From NCBI GenBank assembly GCA_947568835.1, contig OX387604.1:18567076-18631075 (forward strand): a stretch of DNA of 64,000 nt. Reading direction: 5' to 3'. Positions 12,169-37,125 of the stretch are shown here, piece after piece. The notes beneath the pieces are model-generated. The model was given only the letters and a program-made list of their open reading frames with translations. It searched no databases and was not told where the DNA came from. The DNA comes from Protonemura montana (Eukaryota; Arthropoda; Insecta; Plecoptera; Nemouridae). The translations under genes were made by a program, and so were the position numbers. How positions within the stretch are numbered: position 1 is the stretch's first letter; each line of letters opens with the position of its first letter.

Positions 12169-12536
12169 GTAAGTGATGTATAACAGTGACATTTTTACGA
12201 ATATTTGCATTTTTACGGCCCTGGCCTCTTTTAATCTTCCTACTCTTTTAGGTTAATGTACATTTTAGGTCAATGTCATATTTTTCCATATTTGGATTGG
12301 GTCATCATATTAATTAGTTGTTACCTTTCAGGATCAATCACGTTGGGATTTCACGTAAATAAGTGTGTGCAGTTCAAGCCACTTGATCTGGATAATATTC
12401 AGCTTAAACAGTTTTTTTCCAACAACTAAGGAAAATAAACCCCTTTGTTTAGGCCTAGGTAGGTACTAGTGCCAAATGGATGCTGTCACATTTTCTTTTC
12501 CTTGAATATGTCTATAATTTAATTTTTTCCCTTAGA

Positions 12537-24512
<11,976 letters not shown>

Positions 24513-24596
24513 CGTGGCACAAGAAGCCAGCTTGGTAGCAAGAAGAACGGAGCAACCATTACCGAAGCAGTCAACCAGGCAGTTACTTGTTTTTTA

Positions 24597-24602
24597 AATA
24601 AA
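24597..24602 (+). terminator. Polyadenylation signal AATAAA of CUL2
   Basis: Canonical signal about 85 bases after the CUL2 stop codon, giving a short 3' UTR. Confidence 0.75.
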
Positions 24603-24989
24603 AGACGCTAAATGATCTATGATCTTACCTGAAAAGAACAATTTTTAATGAGAAGAAACGTTCTATTTCCCCAGGGTTTGTTCTCCCACTAAGCGACTTG
24701 TGGCTGACTCAGAGACAGACTTAGACATCCAATTATCAGGTGAGATAATAGAACCTAAAAGTCGATATCAAAGCAACGTGCTTGCAGTAATTGGCTATTG
24801 TAGAAAAATTAAAGTAATAAAAACACAAAAAATTTTGAATTTTAATGTTGAACGAAATGTTTTAGATGTTTGCATTAAAAGTAATCATATACAAATTTCA
24901 ACTACTATTTAATGACGAAACAAGCTCGCCACAAGAAAACACAAGAAAAATAATCTTCCAGTAAATGTGTTTTTATTTTTTAATTGACT

Positions 24990-25560
24990 TACAACAGTCG
25001 AATATCGCGAGCTGGTTGCTTGGGCATCGATCATCAAATTCAATTATCTTGCCTGCAAGTTGTTTGTTCCATACTTGTCTCAGAGTTTGCAGCAAACCTT
25101 TCGACCCTTTGGCCGCTTGCTCTCATGTCAGTATCTACTTGCTGGCAGTATTGATGTTTTATTTCGGAGTACCGAGAGCAACTCTAGCAACAAAAAAATA
25201 ATGAAGTGGTTCCTTGTGAGGATCTTCATATTTTTTGTACAACATTTGATAATTTACATAATGAACATTTGTGTTCTACAAATAAATTCCTTGCAAAGTT
25301 ATACCGTTGGTTATACTTTTCTTCTGAGGCATCCGATCTCGTTACTGTGCGGCATTGGGAATTTGAAATTGAGTGTATTGTTACTCCGACTTCGGGGCAG
25401 CAAAATTTGTGGTGTGTCAAATTGGACTTCCGCTTAAAACATTTACCTACTTTTCATGACAATTACCTGCCCATTGTTATTATTATTATTTGTAGTATTA
25501 GTTTTATTTATCAAGTGCTACATTTTTCATATTCGTACCTACCTGGTCCATAAGATGCCT
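24990..25560 (+). pseudogene. Possible decayed coding remnant, unidentified
   Basis: One frame stays open from about 24991 through the segment WASIIKFNYLACKLF to an A-rich run near 25195. A second frame then continues with DLHIFCTTFDNLHNEH and WEFEIECIV to about 25550. Together they look like one reading frame broken by a frameshift. No family is recognised. Its 3' part includes a 46-base segment repeated 650 bases downstream, which favours a mobile-element origin. Confidence 0.25.
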
Positions 25561-26089
25561 GTTCTGAACACATTTCAACATTTCAGATGCATTTTTCAAT
25601 GTTTAAAATCTTGCTATTATTTTACTGATGTAAATTCAGTTGTTTTGTCACTATTGCTAAGCATGTTTTTTGATAATAATTGAGTTACTGATTTTCAAAG
25701 TTGATAGTCAATTTACAAAAAAAAAATTGTTTGCTGGAATATGGATACCAATTGAAAACTTTGACAGTTAAGGTGTTTCAAGTTTTATTTTATGCTATAT
25801 TTCAAATCTAATAATGGAGTTTTGTCATCAAATTGATGAGGTGACGAGAGGCTAATAAGAAATACTGTGTTCTGTGTGTAGAGCCATGTCATACTATATA
25901 ATAGTTAGAGCAAAATTATGTTCAACGAGATGAATAAAAATGTATCAATATATTTATCCGTGTTTTCTTAACGCGCAGAGGTAAATCTCTTTTCTGAGGA
26001 CTCCTACACCGATGCAAGTAGAGATCATCGTGGTCAGAGATTTGGGGCAGCAAAATTGGTGGTGTGTCAAATTGGACTTCCACTTAAAA
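25394..26089 (+). repeat. Pair of 46-base direct repeats
   Basis: 25394-25439 and 26044-26089 both run from ggggcagcaaaatt to cttaaaa and differ at two positions. The intervening 600 bases show no recognisable gene. Confidence 0.85.
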
Positions 26090-26924
26090 TTATTTTAATG
26101 ATTTTTCAAAAAAAAATATAGTTTTCTTTCCTGATACTTCATTTACTACTCTTAATGGCAAGTTTAATTATTTACGCAAATGAAATGTAGCACAATGCAT
26201 TGAACGTTCCTGAAATGTGGGACAGTTAGATATAATTAAATGTATTTTTCCTTCTTCCCATATTCCCTGAGTGTTCAATTGCACGTTACTCTAGGAGAGT
26301 TCTCTTTGGTGTTTATCTTTCAACAAGCATTGCATCACCAACAGCTGCAAAGCCAGTGTAATTGTATGTGGAATTGCGATGCTAGTATTTGTGTACATTT
26401 GACCTGCTCCCACTCAGCCCCACACGTCCTAACTCGAGAAACCTGGAATTGAAATAGGGAACCAAGTTCAATATTACAATAATATTGGGTTCTTGATTTT
26501 CATTTTGTCTTGTCCCTACCCCACATCGCATCATGTTGCAGATGAGATTGAGTTTGTCCGGTATTTATCATTCTTCATGCACTGAAGTTTAAATTTTGAA
26601 CGTTGTAATCTATTGAAGGGTTACTCGCGTAATTTATTCGTTAGCTGAGAGATTGCCCAGGGGTCATGATGATGTAGTTTCCAGCATTCTGAATCTTAGT
26701 TCTATTCCAGGTATAACTAAATGAACACACCAAGCCTAAAGCAGTTGTACCGTACACTCAACGGTTGTACTAAACGAGCTGACTAGGGTTGCATACGAAC
26801 TCTCTAATGTGAGCAACCCAACTCGAAACTTATTATTTATTTTCATATAAATAATCTAGCTTAATAAAATTAAACAAGCTGTATCTTAGAGATCACTTAA
26901 AGACATCTTAGCTGTTTGATTATT

Positions 26925-27375
26925 ATTATTATTATTATTATTTGTGGTGTTTAACGACGCACTGTTTTAACAACTGGCCCTACGGCACTGGTCTAATGGC
27001 GTCGGTGAATGAGTGAATGATGATGAGGATGATGATGAATCTAACTTAGCCTAGAACGGAGGAGGGGAAACCCGGTGCCGGCACGTAGCCTACTCCTGTC
27101 GAAGAGCACCAAGGGGACCACCGGCTTCACGTCCCTTACGAAGGACGGTACAACTCGAACAGCAGGATTCCTCCACAAATCCATGCTGTCGAGAGGTTGA
27201 TAAGCAAGGCGAATGAAGTTGCTGTACTTAATTTCAACCTTCCAACCTCTCTCCCGAACAGAACTGGTCATGTGTATAATGGTCACCCATTCAATACCTG
27301 ACTCAGCGCAGTGTTGCTTAACTTCGATGATCTAACGAGAACCGGTGTTTCCAACACGCCAAACCGTTCGGTTAG
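26925..27375 (-). mobile_element. 5S-derived SINE, copy C (nearly full length)
   Basis: On the - strand it starts with a single 5S-like unit (cggttctcgttagatcatcg, then gtattgaatgggtgacc). Next come the body with ctgttcgggagagaggttgg and cagcatggatttgtggagga, a CAT-rich stretch, gacgccattagaccagtgcc, cgtcgttaaacaccacaaat, and a tail of about seven AAT units. The leftover linker aaccgaacggtttgg before the head implies that an outer 5S unit was lost. Confidence 0.88.
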
Positions 27376-28839
27376 CTGTTTGATGTTGTATGTATGTGGT
27401 ATGGTGTGTTTGTACTCTAGAATTTCATCGAAGGCAGAAGAAAATAAGAACTCCAAGAAAACAATTCTGTTCTGTTATGTTATGATGAAAGTTGTCTATT
27501 TCAAATCAAATGAATAACTACACAGAAAGTGTTATTGCAGATCACCTCGTAGGTATTTCATGAAAACTATTCTTTGCGCTCAGTGAAACCACGAGTTTCG
27601 TTGTTTTTCTTTCTTTATTTCTTTCTTTCTTTGCCTCTTACAAGCGAAAATTGTTGTAAATTGGCAAGGTGAAAACCATAAGATTAATAAGAATAATAAG
27701 AAGAATAATGATAAGATTGATAAGAATATTCTGGTCCAAGACAAAGACAAGTTTGAGTATTGACCACTGGTCTGCCTGCTCTATACCAGACCAGATAGTT
27801 TACTCTTAAAATCTCCATTTCTTAGTGGCTCGCTGCAGTTAGATATTGGCCCAACATTCAATATTCAGCCTGCATACTTCGGTGGACACACAGAACTAAT
27901 GACAGATCCGTCATAGAGGACCCTTCGGTTTAACGTTTGAACAGTTGAACATGCTTCGGTTGAACCTCTTCAGGGCTTTAATGAAATCAGTAATGTGGTA
28001 ATTAACCACATGCTGGCAAGACGTAGGGTTGCTGCAGCTGAAACGGCGCCCAAACAGATACGTTTAAGATGTTACTCCAAAGAAAGAAGAATTGACATTC
28101 TCTCGTTAAGGTCGAGTGTAATGTATTCAATTTTATCTAAACCAAAGTACCGAAAATATCGTGGGAATTAACGTTTCCTTAGGTGCTTGCCCCCTACCTC
28201 TCGACCTGTGCCCCTTCGGCTGCCGGCTTTTTATAAAACCCACTGGACATTTTTGGACCCAAAAATCATTTTCAAAAAATCACATCTGTTTGAATTTTTT
28301 GAGGGGAGGGGTTCTATTGTTACAGCCAAGGGGCGCCAAAATTGTCTATAGGTCACTTACAACCACAGAAAGTGATTTTTGCCATTTTTTTAGAAAAAAA
28401 ATGGTGTTGGTGCAATAACTGGCCCTTGTACAAGCAGTCTTTTTAAGATTTACTTAATGCATTGAAAACTCCATTCTCGTTCTGATTTGCATAGTTACGT
28501 TGTATTTGGTTTTCTAGCGTTTCCTTGAGTTTTTCTTGGTAAAATATCAATTAGCCAGTAATGTTAAAAAAAAACACTCCCGACAAACATCACTCTAATT
28601 GATCACATTTGAACATGGGTTTGGTGTTGTTGATGTTTTTTCCAGTGGAATTAGGTGCCCACGAAATTAAGTGCTTGTTACAAATGTCCATGAAAAATGA
28701 CATAGACAGTTCCGCTATTTAGCCAAAATATTTAGGAATCAAATTTGAAACTGGCAAGGATTCTTGTGCAAAGATTCTGGTCTTCATAGGCATATTCAGA
28801 AACAGGGGGGGTTAACTAAATTATCTAAGACTGAAAAGA

Positions 28840-28853
28840 GGGGGGGGGGGGGG
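28840..28853. repeat. Poly-G tract (14 G)
   Basis: Uninterrupted homopolymer in intergenic DNA. Confidence 0.95.
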
Positions 28854-29247
28854 ATTTCTTGATGGTTCTTGAAACTAGAATGAGCCAGACATGCTAAGGG
28901 ACCTGCAATATTGGTGGGGTGTGAACGGGACTCAGCCCCCAAACAAACTCTCCTACGATTAGCAACCAAACTAAGGATCTTCAGATAACGACCTCATATA
29001 CACATTCGTGGGGCAGTGGTTCTGTAAAATGAATCTTAGAAAATGTTCCCTTAGCAACGAGCTGCACTGGTTTTGGTTTTGTGATTTTTTATAGTGATTT
29101 TTCCAGCGCCAATGGAAAAGTCAACTTGCCAGATCCCTTTCCCTTTCAAATTTCAGGCTCTTCCAATTACTGTGACCTGCAATCAATTAGCGCTGGCAAA
29201 GAGTAATTGTATGAATCATAGTGAGGGAGGGTCGCTTTCTTACACCT

Positions 29248-29264
29248 CCCCCCCCCCCCCCCCC
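29248..29264. repeat. Poly-C tract (17 C)
   Basis: Uninterrupted homopolymer in intergenic DNA. Confidence 0.95.
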
Positions 29265-31997
29265 TTATCATGCTGCGCCGTGTATTACTTCGAATTGTTA
29301 ATTATGTTCTGCTCTTCACCTAAACCGCCACATTTTCAATAAAACATCAATATAATATATACAAGAATAATATTTGAATGATTGGCTACCTTCCAATCAT
29401 CCGTCTGAAAACGTCTTGGTCCATTCACGCGTCACAACTTTGAAGACCGATGCTTTTGGCTAGAAGTCGACTCGTTTGATATTTCTCGATAAACGAAATG
29501 TTGTCAGACAAGGGCCCAGTAGAAACGATGTTTTGAAACTTGCTATTTTGAGTTGGTACACTTTAAGATTTTACATATCGGGTGATCAGCGATCTCTGTG
29601 TGGTGTTTGCGTTTTGTGACGTCATTAAACCGGTAAGGAGTTGGTTGAGAATGAAAGTTTCTTCTCCGCCGTGTGCTAAGCTGCTAACTAGGGCAGTACT
29701 GGCTCAGCAGATGACTCACTGGCAGTGGCAACAGGGGTCTCAGCCAGTCGAAGACGCAAACATTCGAACCTATCACTCACAACTGACTTCACTAACTTAC
29801 TGCCTGCCTCCTTACGCAAGTTTGGACCTTTTCACACGACTGTTGACACGTTCTTCTTGGAACTATTATGTAAATGATAACCTGTCCTCTCACACCAATA
29901 ACGTATTGATACTAGTACACTTCAAACAAGTTGAAAAGTAAGTATTTTTGCGAAATTTTAGTGCCTGGATTCGAAATTGAAGCAGACTTCAAGGAATTCA
30001 AATTTTACAATCTTACATATTGTAACAGGTATTGCCAAAAACTGAATTAAGAATTAATGTTGAGCTAAAATCTTTGAGAGCATGAATTTCGCAATTTTGT
30101 GAGCCTGTTAACAGTTAAAAAAATGAGATCAAAAAATTTGAGACAACCCTCTAGCATTTTTAGTGGGACAACGGTAATCTGCACCCACGACTCTTGGCAG
30201 TCGACCATCTTCCTCATCTGCAATCGAGTTCATCTCCGATTTTCACGGTCGAAAGACCTACACAAACATCACAGTCATTGTTGGGAAAGTCGTGGCATCA
30301 CAAAGGACAGTCACACTAGTCACAAGTCACTAGTCCTACACAATAATGCTTATCTTGGTTTCGCTGCAAAAGCAGCAGCGACAGTCGTGAACAGCTGTGT
30401 GTACCTGCATTCTGTTTTCACTGGGGAGTGAAACCTAGTGCAAGAAATGGTTTGTGAGCATGCTCTTATCATGCCAATTGACTCATGGGTCCCCCATGCG
30501 TTCACCGCTTTACTGAACACACCCATAACACCAACTATTGTTTTCAACTTAACTTTAACAGCTTAATTGACAATAATTTTTAGAGGAAATATCCTTCTTT
30601 GTGTGCAACACATTTTGACACAACGTATGAGACTATTTAACGTTTAGCGTGTACTCCAAGGCGTAAGTACTTGTCGCAAGTCAAATTATTTAATTTACCT
30701 TCGTAGAAACAGTTTCTTTCCTAGAAACGCGTCGTTCATGCTATTGATTTCAATATGCTCGAAGAAAGGTTGTATCGTCAACACGTCATACCGTTTACAC
30801 TTGGAACTCGACGGATCAAGTTTACCACGAGAACAGCTACCAAATTAATTCCTTTCTGATTCGAATAGTTACTTTGGGAGAATTTAGCTTGCGCTCGAAG
30901 CGCCTTAGACATTTTTTTTTGCTAAAATGAAACTCGTGTTCTAAAGAGTAGATGGTGGAAGAAGGGTTGTGGCACATAAGATAATGCCGAGATAAGAATT
31001 AGTTGTTTACCTTGCAGACTGCATTTTGATATGTACTTACCCACCTACCTACCACATAGTTGTTACGAGTCTGATAACATCTCAGCCATGTCTGTGTCTC
31101 AACAGCTCAAGTATGTTCCGTCTGAAGGAACATCTACCGTGAACAAAGTAACAGTAATGCAAGGCAGTGCCGCTGGTAGCACTGCCTTTCAATTTCGGGG
31201 CCGCCCTTTGCGACAAGTCAACATGTGATTACTTATAGGTAATAATTAGATTATGCCTCAACAGGATCAAGCAACCGACATCATGCCACGCCACGGGTTT
31301 TCAAGAAAAATAAACCCATGTACCATGACCAGTACTTCCCAAATCTCTTATTATCGACTGTTATTTGCTTCGACTTGTTCTCGTGTTCAGCTCCGTTACA
31401 AGTTTTTGAAACCTTGAAATGAAGCAAGTACCAAATACCCATGGAAATGGTCGGCGGGCCTATCATTAATGAGTTGGACTCAAGATGGAGACTGATAGTC
31501 GCTCCCTGCTTGAGCAATTAACACGATACGCTCGCTCTCCAGTGCTCGGGTTCGTCGGTTGGTCCTTAAGTCTTAAGGCCATGAAACTACTCGGTACTAG
31601 AAGGCAAGAACAATAAAGATCAACTTTGAATAAAAATGGAATGAAAAGTGAAACCATTGCCAACAATGAAACGTTGAGAGTGGCCTTCCTCGGTCCCGTT
31701 ATCCGATCCAAGTGGCTGGAGATCGAGATGCCGGGCGTAGACATATATGCACAATGCAGTGGCTCCAACGGAATTAGGGAATATTTCAAACCGGACATGC
31801 TAGATCGAACGACACGAAATACCATGGATCGAAATTGACACTAAAACCAGGCTACCTTGCATTGTGTTTTATGTGTCTATTTTTTAGTCGTCACTCATAT
31901 CTATAGCTGGCACATTACAAAAGCCATGCACCTAAAGGCATACAAAACGTTGCGAATTCAATTATGACATTTCAAATTTCGATGCGTTTTATTTCAG

Positions 31998-32083
31998 GAC
32001 AGGATTTCCTATTGTTGGTGTGGTTTTCGACATCCTAGAACAAGCGAGTATATTTTTGCAACCGATGACGGATCTACACTCAG
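31998..32083 (+). CDS. Isolated candidate exon, unidentified
   Basis: This 86-base segment is flanked by a good acceptor (tttatttcag) and a donor (cag/gtactt). It is open in a frame giving GFPIVGVVFDILEQ and ending LQPMTDLHS. No partner exon was located and no family is recognised, so it may be a chance arrangement. Confidence 0.2.
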
Positions 32084-32715
32084 GTACTTGTCACCCTTAC
32101 GAAATTTGTTAAATGTGTCACGTTTAGCGTCGATCAACTTTCAACTGCCAACTGACACATCCGGGGTGGGTACCTGATCCTAGGGTATATTTGCCAGGGG
32201 AACAAATTTAACGTTTATGTAAATTAGCCCATCAGGTTTGCGATGAGCTAAAATAAAAAAATCTTTGCGCAACAATTCAATCAGAGAGATTTAAAATTGC
32301 TAACGATAAAATCCAGAACTAAGTAAATCACAACAAGCTGAAGAAGACGATAATCCCAAGGAATCACGAACAAGAAGTTTGCGAAAGAAAAGTGCATTTG
32401 ATTCAGCACGAAATGAAATCAATTGGAAACAGCTGACGTGCAAGTTAAAAGTAGAATGAAGAGAGGCACAGCCCACCTTCACGAATCAAAATCTCTCCCC
32501 CAATCGAGATAGGTAATATATTAAGCAGAGGATTCGGGTTTTTCCTTCCGCTCAACATCTCGTTTTGATTCGCGAACTCACGAATTGAATTTCACCGACG
32601 GAAGCAGTGAAATATATCAGCTAAACAACTTGAATGCCCCTCTCTGAACCTGAACGTCGCCTGTGTGCGCCCCCTCCCCCGTCCCCCCTCCCGGCCCGAC
32701 CCCTAATTTGGAGAG

Positions 32716-32752
32716 TATATAACGTGAATAGTGAACGGGCTTCTAATCAGTT
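32716..32752 (+). promoter_or_regulatory. Core promoter of the SVWC gene: TATA box plus initiator
   Basis: TATATAA at 32716-32722 is followed by TCAGTT at 32747-32752, the arthropod initiator consensus. The likely start is the A at 32749, 33 bases from the TATA box, which is the expected spacing. A C-rich stretch with CCGTCCCCCC-like runs lies just upstream (about 32668-32702). Confidence 0.75.
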
Positions 32753-35700
32753 GGTCAGAGTGATATTTGAGGAGAGAAGGAGCTGGCAGTGTAGGTAACC
32801 CACATCTGAGATCGTAGCTGTCATTCGACACCAAGGTGAGCTGGCTAAAATTGTTCTTACCTATATTACCACTATTACCTCTAAGGAATTACAAGTAAAA
32901 CCTTTGTCTGACCGCTCCCGCTCTGTCTACTACAATTCGCTGCCCAGCGCTATGCTCCAGCGCTATGTATTTGGACTTGTTGTAGCGACTGGTAGCCCTC
33001 TGTAATCTTCTGTAATCTTCTGGATAAGGGACCGAGAATTAATCCCCCAAGCCTAAATGTCAACAAAATTTTGACTGAGGGGTAGCCCATGTCAATGACG
33101 ATCATCATTTATTGGTTTGGAATTGATTTTTCATGCAAAGTCCATAATGTTAACAGCTTAGACCCTCTTTTGAGAAACTCAAATTGTTTCTTGCCTTCAC
33201 AATTTGTATCTATTTGTTCCTTTATTTGTATATTTATCAACATGTTTTTTCATAATTTAGATTAATATTTGCTATCGCCAAATACGTATTGTAAATTATT
33301 AGATCTGAGTGGAGACATTTAATACAGTGTACACCAGCAACTATTAAAATAAATGATTTTTCAAATTGTTGTGACTCGATGGAGGAGTTCCCGCCTAAGT
33401 GAGCCTGTTAGTGTACCTAGTTAACCTGTCGATCTTCCCATTGTCTCTGCCAGCTTAAGATGAAGTACTTCCTTGGCCTGGTCTTGCTCTCGGCGTTGGC
33501 TGTATGCTTCGCCGCTGAAGTTAAGAAGGACACCACCGCTCCTCCAGCAGCCTCCACCGCTGCGCCCACCGCCGCCGACGCCGCGTCAGGGGAACGATCC
33601 AAAACCTATCGTCGTCTCATCCCTGCCGACGTCCTCAGAGGTATCAAATAAATATCATTATAATAATAATATAAATAGTAACTATATTTTATTTCTACTA
33701 TATGACACTATGTGTTTACAGGAATGCCAATTTTGCATTGGAGTTCCGTTTAAAAACTCGTCAATAGAATAAAAATAATTGTCAACAAGACAATTATAAC
33801 TACACGTTTCAAATGATACCCATAATTTTCTTTTAGCATTTTATAAAGCAGCCTTTAAGTATATTTAATAGCAGCCCGCATATATGGGACCCTTTTTTAT
33901 GAGTGACAGGTTTGTCTTGTCCAGTTTAAAATTATTTCCTTGTCTGGTATTATAAGCATTCATCTTGGGCGTGTCTAAACTTACTTCCTTTAAGACGCAT
34001 ATTATTGCATTAAAAAGATATAAGCTGCTAAGGGTCAGAATAATAAATTTGTTAATAGTGGTTTACATGAATCCTTTGTCCACATCAAGGCACTAGGGCT
34101 TTTGTCAGCAATCGAAATGCTCGTTTTTGTAGTCTTAATAATCGAACACATTTCAAGGAGCATCGCAACATTACAATTTACATCACTTATATCACTTACA
34201 TCACTTACATCAAGCTCAGCAACCTTTCCAAGTAGCATGGCTCAAAAAGCAACTATGTACCTTCAACCTTGAACCAAACCAATTCCCGTACTTTTGCCTG
34301 TACTCGGTACCTAGGATATCCAGATTCGTGTACAGCCTTAGAGTTAACTTAGAATGGATCAAGACGGACATTACCGCCAAGACATACGTCGTTAATTATT
34401 ATAAATTACTAGATTGTATCTCGTAGCGTAAGAGGCTGTTTCCGCAACGACAAAATCTTTGTCATCGTTTCACATCATTTCTGATTAATTGTTAAATAAT
34501 TATCCTCATTGTTTAAAAAAAAAATTCCAATGTATTTCCATTGTGGGATATTCAAAGTTGTATGTTAAGACTGCGACGATTAGTTTTATTACCACTTAGA
34601 CATTTCTTTGATATAATGTCTAGTTTATTATGTAAATCAATCAATTAGTCTTCAACTTTTATGAATCCAATAATGTCTTATTAAATGTGTTGGGCAAGAC
34701 TTCCAACTTAATATCTAACACGCTTCCGCGTTCGAAAGATTTTTTTCTGTAAAAAATGATTACGACTCAGACTTGTCTTAAGAAAGGAAACAACGACACG
34801 AACAATTTTCTACTGGGCATTTTTCCAGTAACGAGCAAACTAATTCCTGAGAGGGCCGTGTGCTATACAGAAAAACTGGCTTGCCTGTATACGCATGTTG
34901 GAAACAAAGAACAAGTATCTACTTATTTATTTAAACGTCACGTGACAGGTTGAAGGTAATTACTAATTGCTAGAAGAAATTGAGCTACAAATTGAGCAAC
35001 AAAGTAAATGTTTAAAACCGGCAAAGCGGATGAGCGATCTGGAATTGCGTAGCAAAATCCGTCAAACAGCCAGAGTTGGGTAAAAAGTGAGTCATGCTTT
35101 GGCGTGCACAGTTGAGGTCTTCGGGGCTCCTTGGGCCGAATCAGTGGAGCGTGCCGTTCGCGGCGTAACTCACGGCTCATTCTGTTTCGTTAACTCTGAC
35201 TCTGCCCCGACGCGGATACTGTTAGCCTACATCGACCCTGGCGCTGGCCAGAACACTAGCTTACAGTCTTCGCTGTAACAATTCTTAGTGCATTCACAGT
35301 TAGTTGGAAGCATTCTTCAGGATCCACTTGAGAATAACATTTAAACGTTTTCCCTCTGCATTTTGGAGAATTTTGGAAACAATTGATGTTCAATGTGGTA
35401 TGTTAACAAAAACATCAATAATATAGTAAGATAGATAATGCTGACAGTGTAATCAAACGTCCCAAACTCTAGTCGTAGTGGTTCTCATCTCGCTACTTGT
35501 TCACTGCACTGAAGCGATTAAATGTCTCATATCAATTTTGGTTGGTGCACCTGTGAGTAGGATCAGCAATGTTTTTTTATTGAGGAAATAATTATCTTTT
35601 TCCCTCCAATCAGTGTAACTTAGTGCAGAGTGCAGGCAACTAATCAAAATGTGGCGTCATTCTAGGCGCTTCATACCATGCTGCTCATTTCATCGCAGGT

Positions 35701-35997
35701 GCCAAGCATGAAGGAGCACCTTTTATTCACCCATTACCTTACCATTTATTTATCCTAATAATCTAGAACGTTTAGCTGTCAAACCTGTTGACATTTATTG
35801 ATTAGGTGGAGAGGGGAAAGGGAGCTAATTGTGGGCGCTGAAATGTGATTTGATCGTCGGCAAAAAAATGGCGCCAATACTCTGAGCAAATCGAGGGTGT
35901 TGGTAAATTATAGAATAAACTATTACAACATGTTGTTTGGGAAAGGGCAAGTGACTCCCGCCCGTACTCGCCTTCTAAAAATTCCTAATACATAAAA

Positions 35998-36062
<65 letters not shown>

Positions 36063-36740
36063 CAGTAGGATGACATAGCTTGGACGAGTTGAAAAAATTA
36101 TACTTCGGGAGTCGTCAGCATATTCGCAATTTTGAGCTGGTTAGGTATAAGTTTGAGACGAAAGTCGTGTGTTTGCTGGTAAGGTTAAGTGCGAGCCATC
36201 AGTGATCAACGGCATTCCCACTGCCTTTGCAGTCCAAACGGTCTTTTATCGAAAAAATGTCTTTGAGCATCCCACACATCATTCTAGGTGCACATGTGTA
36301 GGGAATAGTAGACTTCAAAATCAACGCACATTTAGCTACCACATTGATATTGATGCTACCTTAGTTATTGTCTAGCCTTTAACCTTGCCTCTCTTTGTTT
36401 TGCAGATTTCCCCGGAATGTGCTTTGCCTCCACTCGTTGCTCCACCATCGAACCTGGACATACCTGGGACCTCGCTCCGTTCTGCGGACGCTCCACTTGT
36501 GTAACGGCCGAGGGGGAGCATGCTGGCCGACTCCTGGAACTTGTCGAAGATTGCGGACCCCTGCCCAAAGCTAACCCCGATTGCAAGCTGTCTGCTGCCA
36601 CCAACAAGACGGCCCCGTTCCCCGAGTGCTGCCCGGTCTTCGAGTGCAAAGCTGGGGTGAAGCTCGAGTACCCTGAGGTTGCCACTCCCGCCCCCGCAGA
36701 GGCGGAGGCCGCCAAGCCCAAGGCTGAAACCAAGGCCTAA
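32749..36740 (+). CDS. Secreted single-domain von Willebrand factor type C (SVWC)-like protein; transcribed region from start site to stop
   Basis: Non-coding exon 1 is 32749-32835 (donor aag/gtgagc). Exon 2 is 33454-33640 with ATG at 33460. Exon 3 is 36406-36740 with TAA at 36738. Together they give 171 residues. Residues 1-18 (MKYFLGLVLLSALAVCFA) form a textbook signal peptide. Next comes a Thr/Ala/Pro-rich linker, then the basic segment KTYRRLIP. The second half has nine cysteines in SVWC style, including GMC, TRC, a W before PFCGRSTC, DCG, and the closing PFPECCPVFEC. One N-glycosylation sequon (NKT) precedes PFPECC. The tail is rich in Ala, Pro, Glu and Lys. In arthropods such proteins are released into haemolymph or cuticle and some respond to infection or nutrition (the Vago group); this is family knowledge, not shown here. 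Its role in this organism is unknown. Confidence 0.85.
36001..36061. repeat. (ATT)n microsatellite, about 20 units
   Basis: Perfect trinucleotide repeat inside the second intron of the SVWC gene. It could be the tail of a lost SINE, but no SINE body adjoins it. Confidence 0.95.
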
Positions 36741-36863
36741 ATGCTAGCTGCGGTCCTGCTACTCAGATAAACCGTTTAGCGAGATTTTACATGTATTTTG
36801 GAGGAAGAATGTTTTGGCTTGGATTTCTTACGATTGATGACCGAGGAGATTAGGGCCATTGTA

Positions 36864-36876
36864 GGGGGGGGGGGGG
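36864..36876. repeat. Poly-G tract (13 G)
   Basis: Uninterrupted run in the putative 3' UTR of the SVWC gene. Confidence 0.95.
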
Positions 36877-36995
36877 TAATATACCGTCACTTGGTTGGGA
36901 AGGGATGGATAAAGGGACTGCATTTAAAGAAGCCGCGGGATTTCAAAATCCCTGCCCCCAGCCTATTAGATTCTTAAGATTTGTTGACTTGGGAT

Positions 36996-37015
36996 GGGGG
37001 GGGGGGGGGGGGGGG
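36996..37015. repeat. Poly-G tract (20 G)
   Basis: The longest homopolymer in the window, in the putative 3' UTR of the SVWC gene between its stop and its poly(A) signal. If transcribed, the mRNA would carry two G runs. Confidence 0.95.
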
Positions 37016-37119
37016 AGAACATTATCACTGGAAATTTAATCGAAGATTCATAGGCACCTAGTTTTGTTTTTAAAGATATTGGATTATTTTTTGTACGTTT
37101 GATGATACTTGGCGTGCGT

Positions 37120-37125
37120 AATAAA
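37120..37125 (+). terminator. Polyadenylation signal AATAAA of the SVWC gene
   Basis: aataaataaa about 380 bases after the stop codon. This is the first canonical signal downstream. Confidence 0.6.

Larger units (their letters stand above)
27380..31990. other. Intergenic spacer without recognised gene
   Basis: It contains poly-G 28840-28853, poly-C 29248-29264, a consensus CRE palindrome TGACGTCA at 29617-29624, and a 10-bp hairpin at 31161-31188. Open frames at 29582-29941 (119 codons) and 31466-31838 (both strands) resemble no family I know and lack supporting gene structure. Confidence 0.5.

Noticed and set aside
36365..36733. 122-codon frame on the - strand across SVWC exon 3
   Set aside because: It is a shadow of the real exon on the opposite strand, which has a signal peptide exon, cysteine pattern and splice sites.
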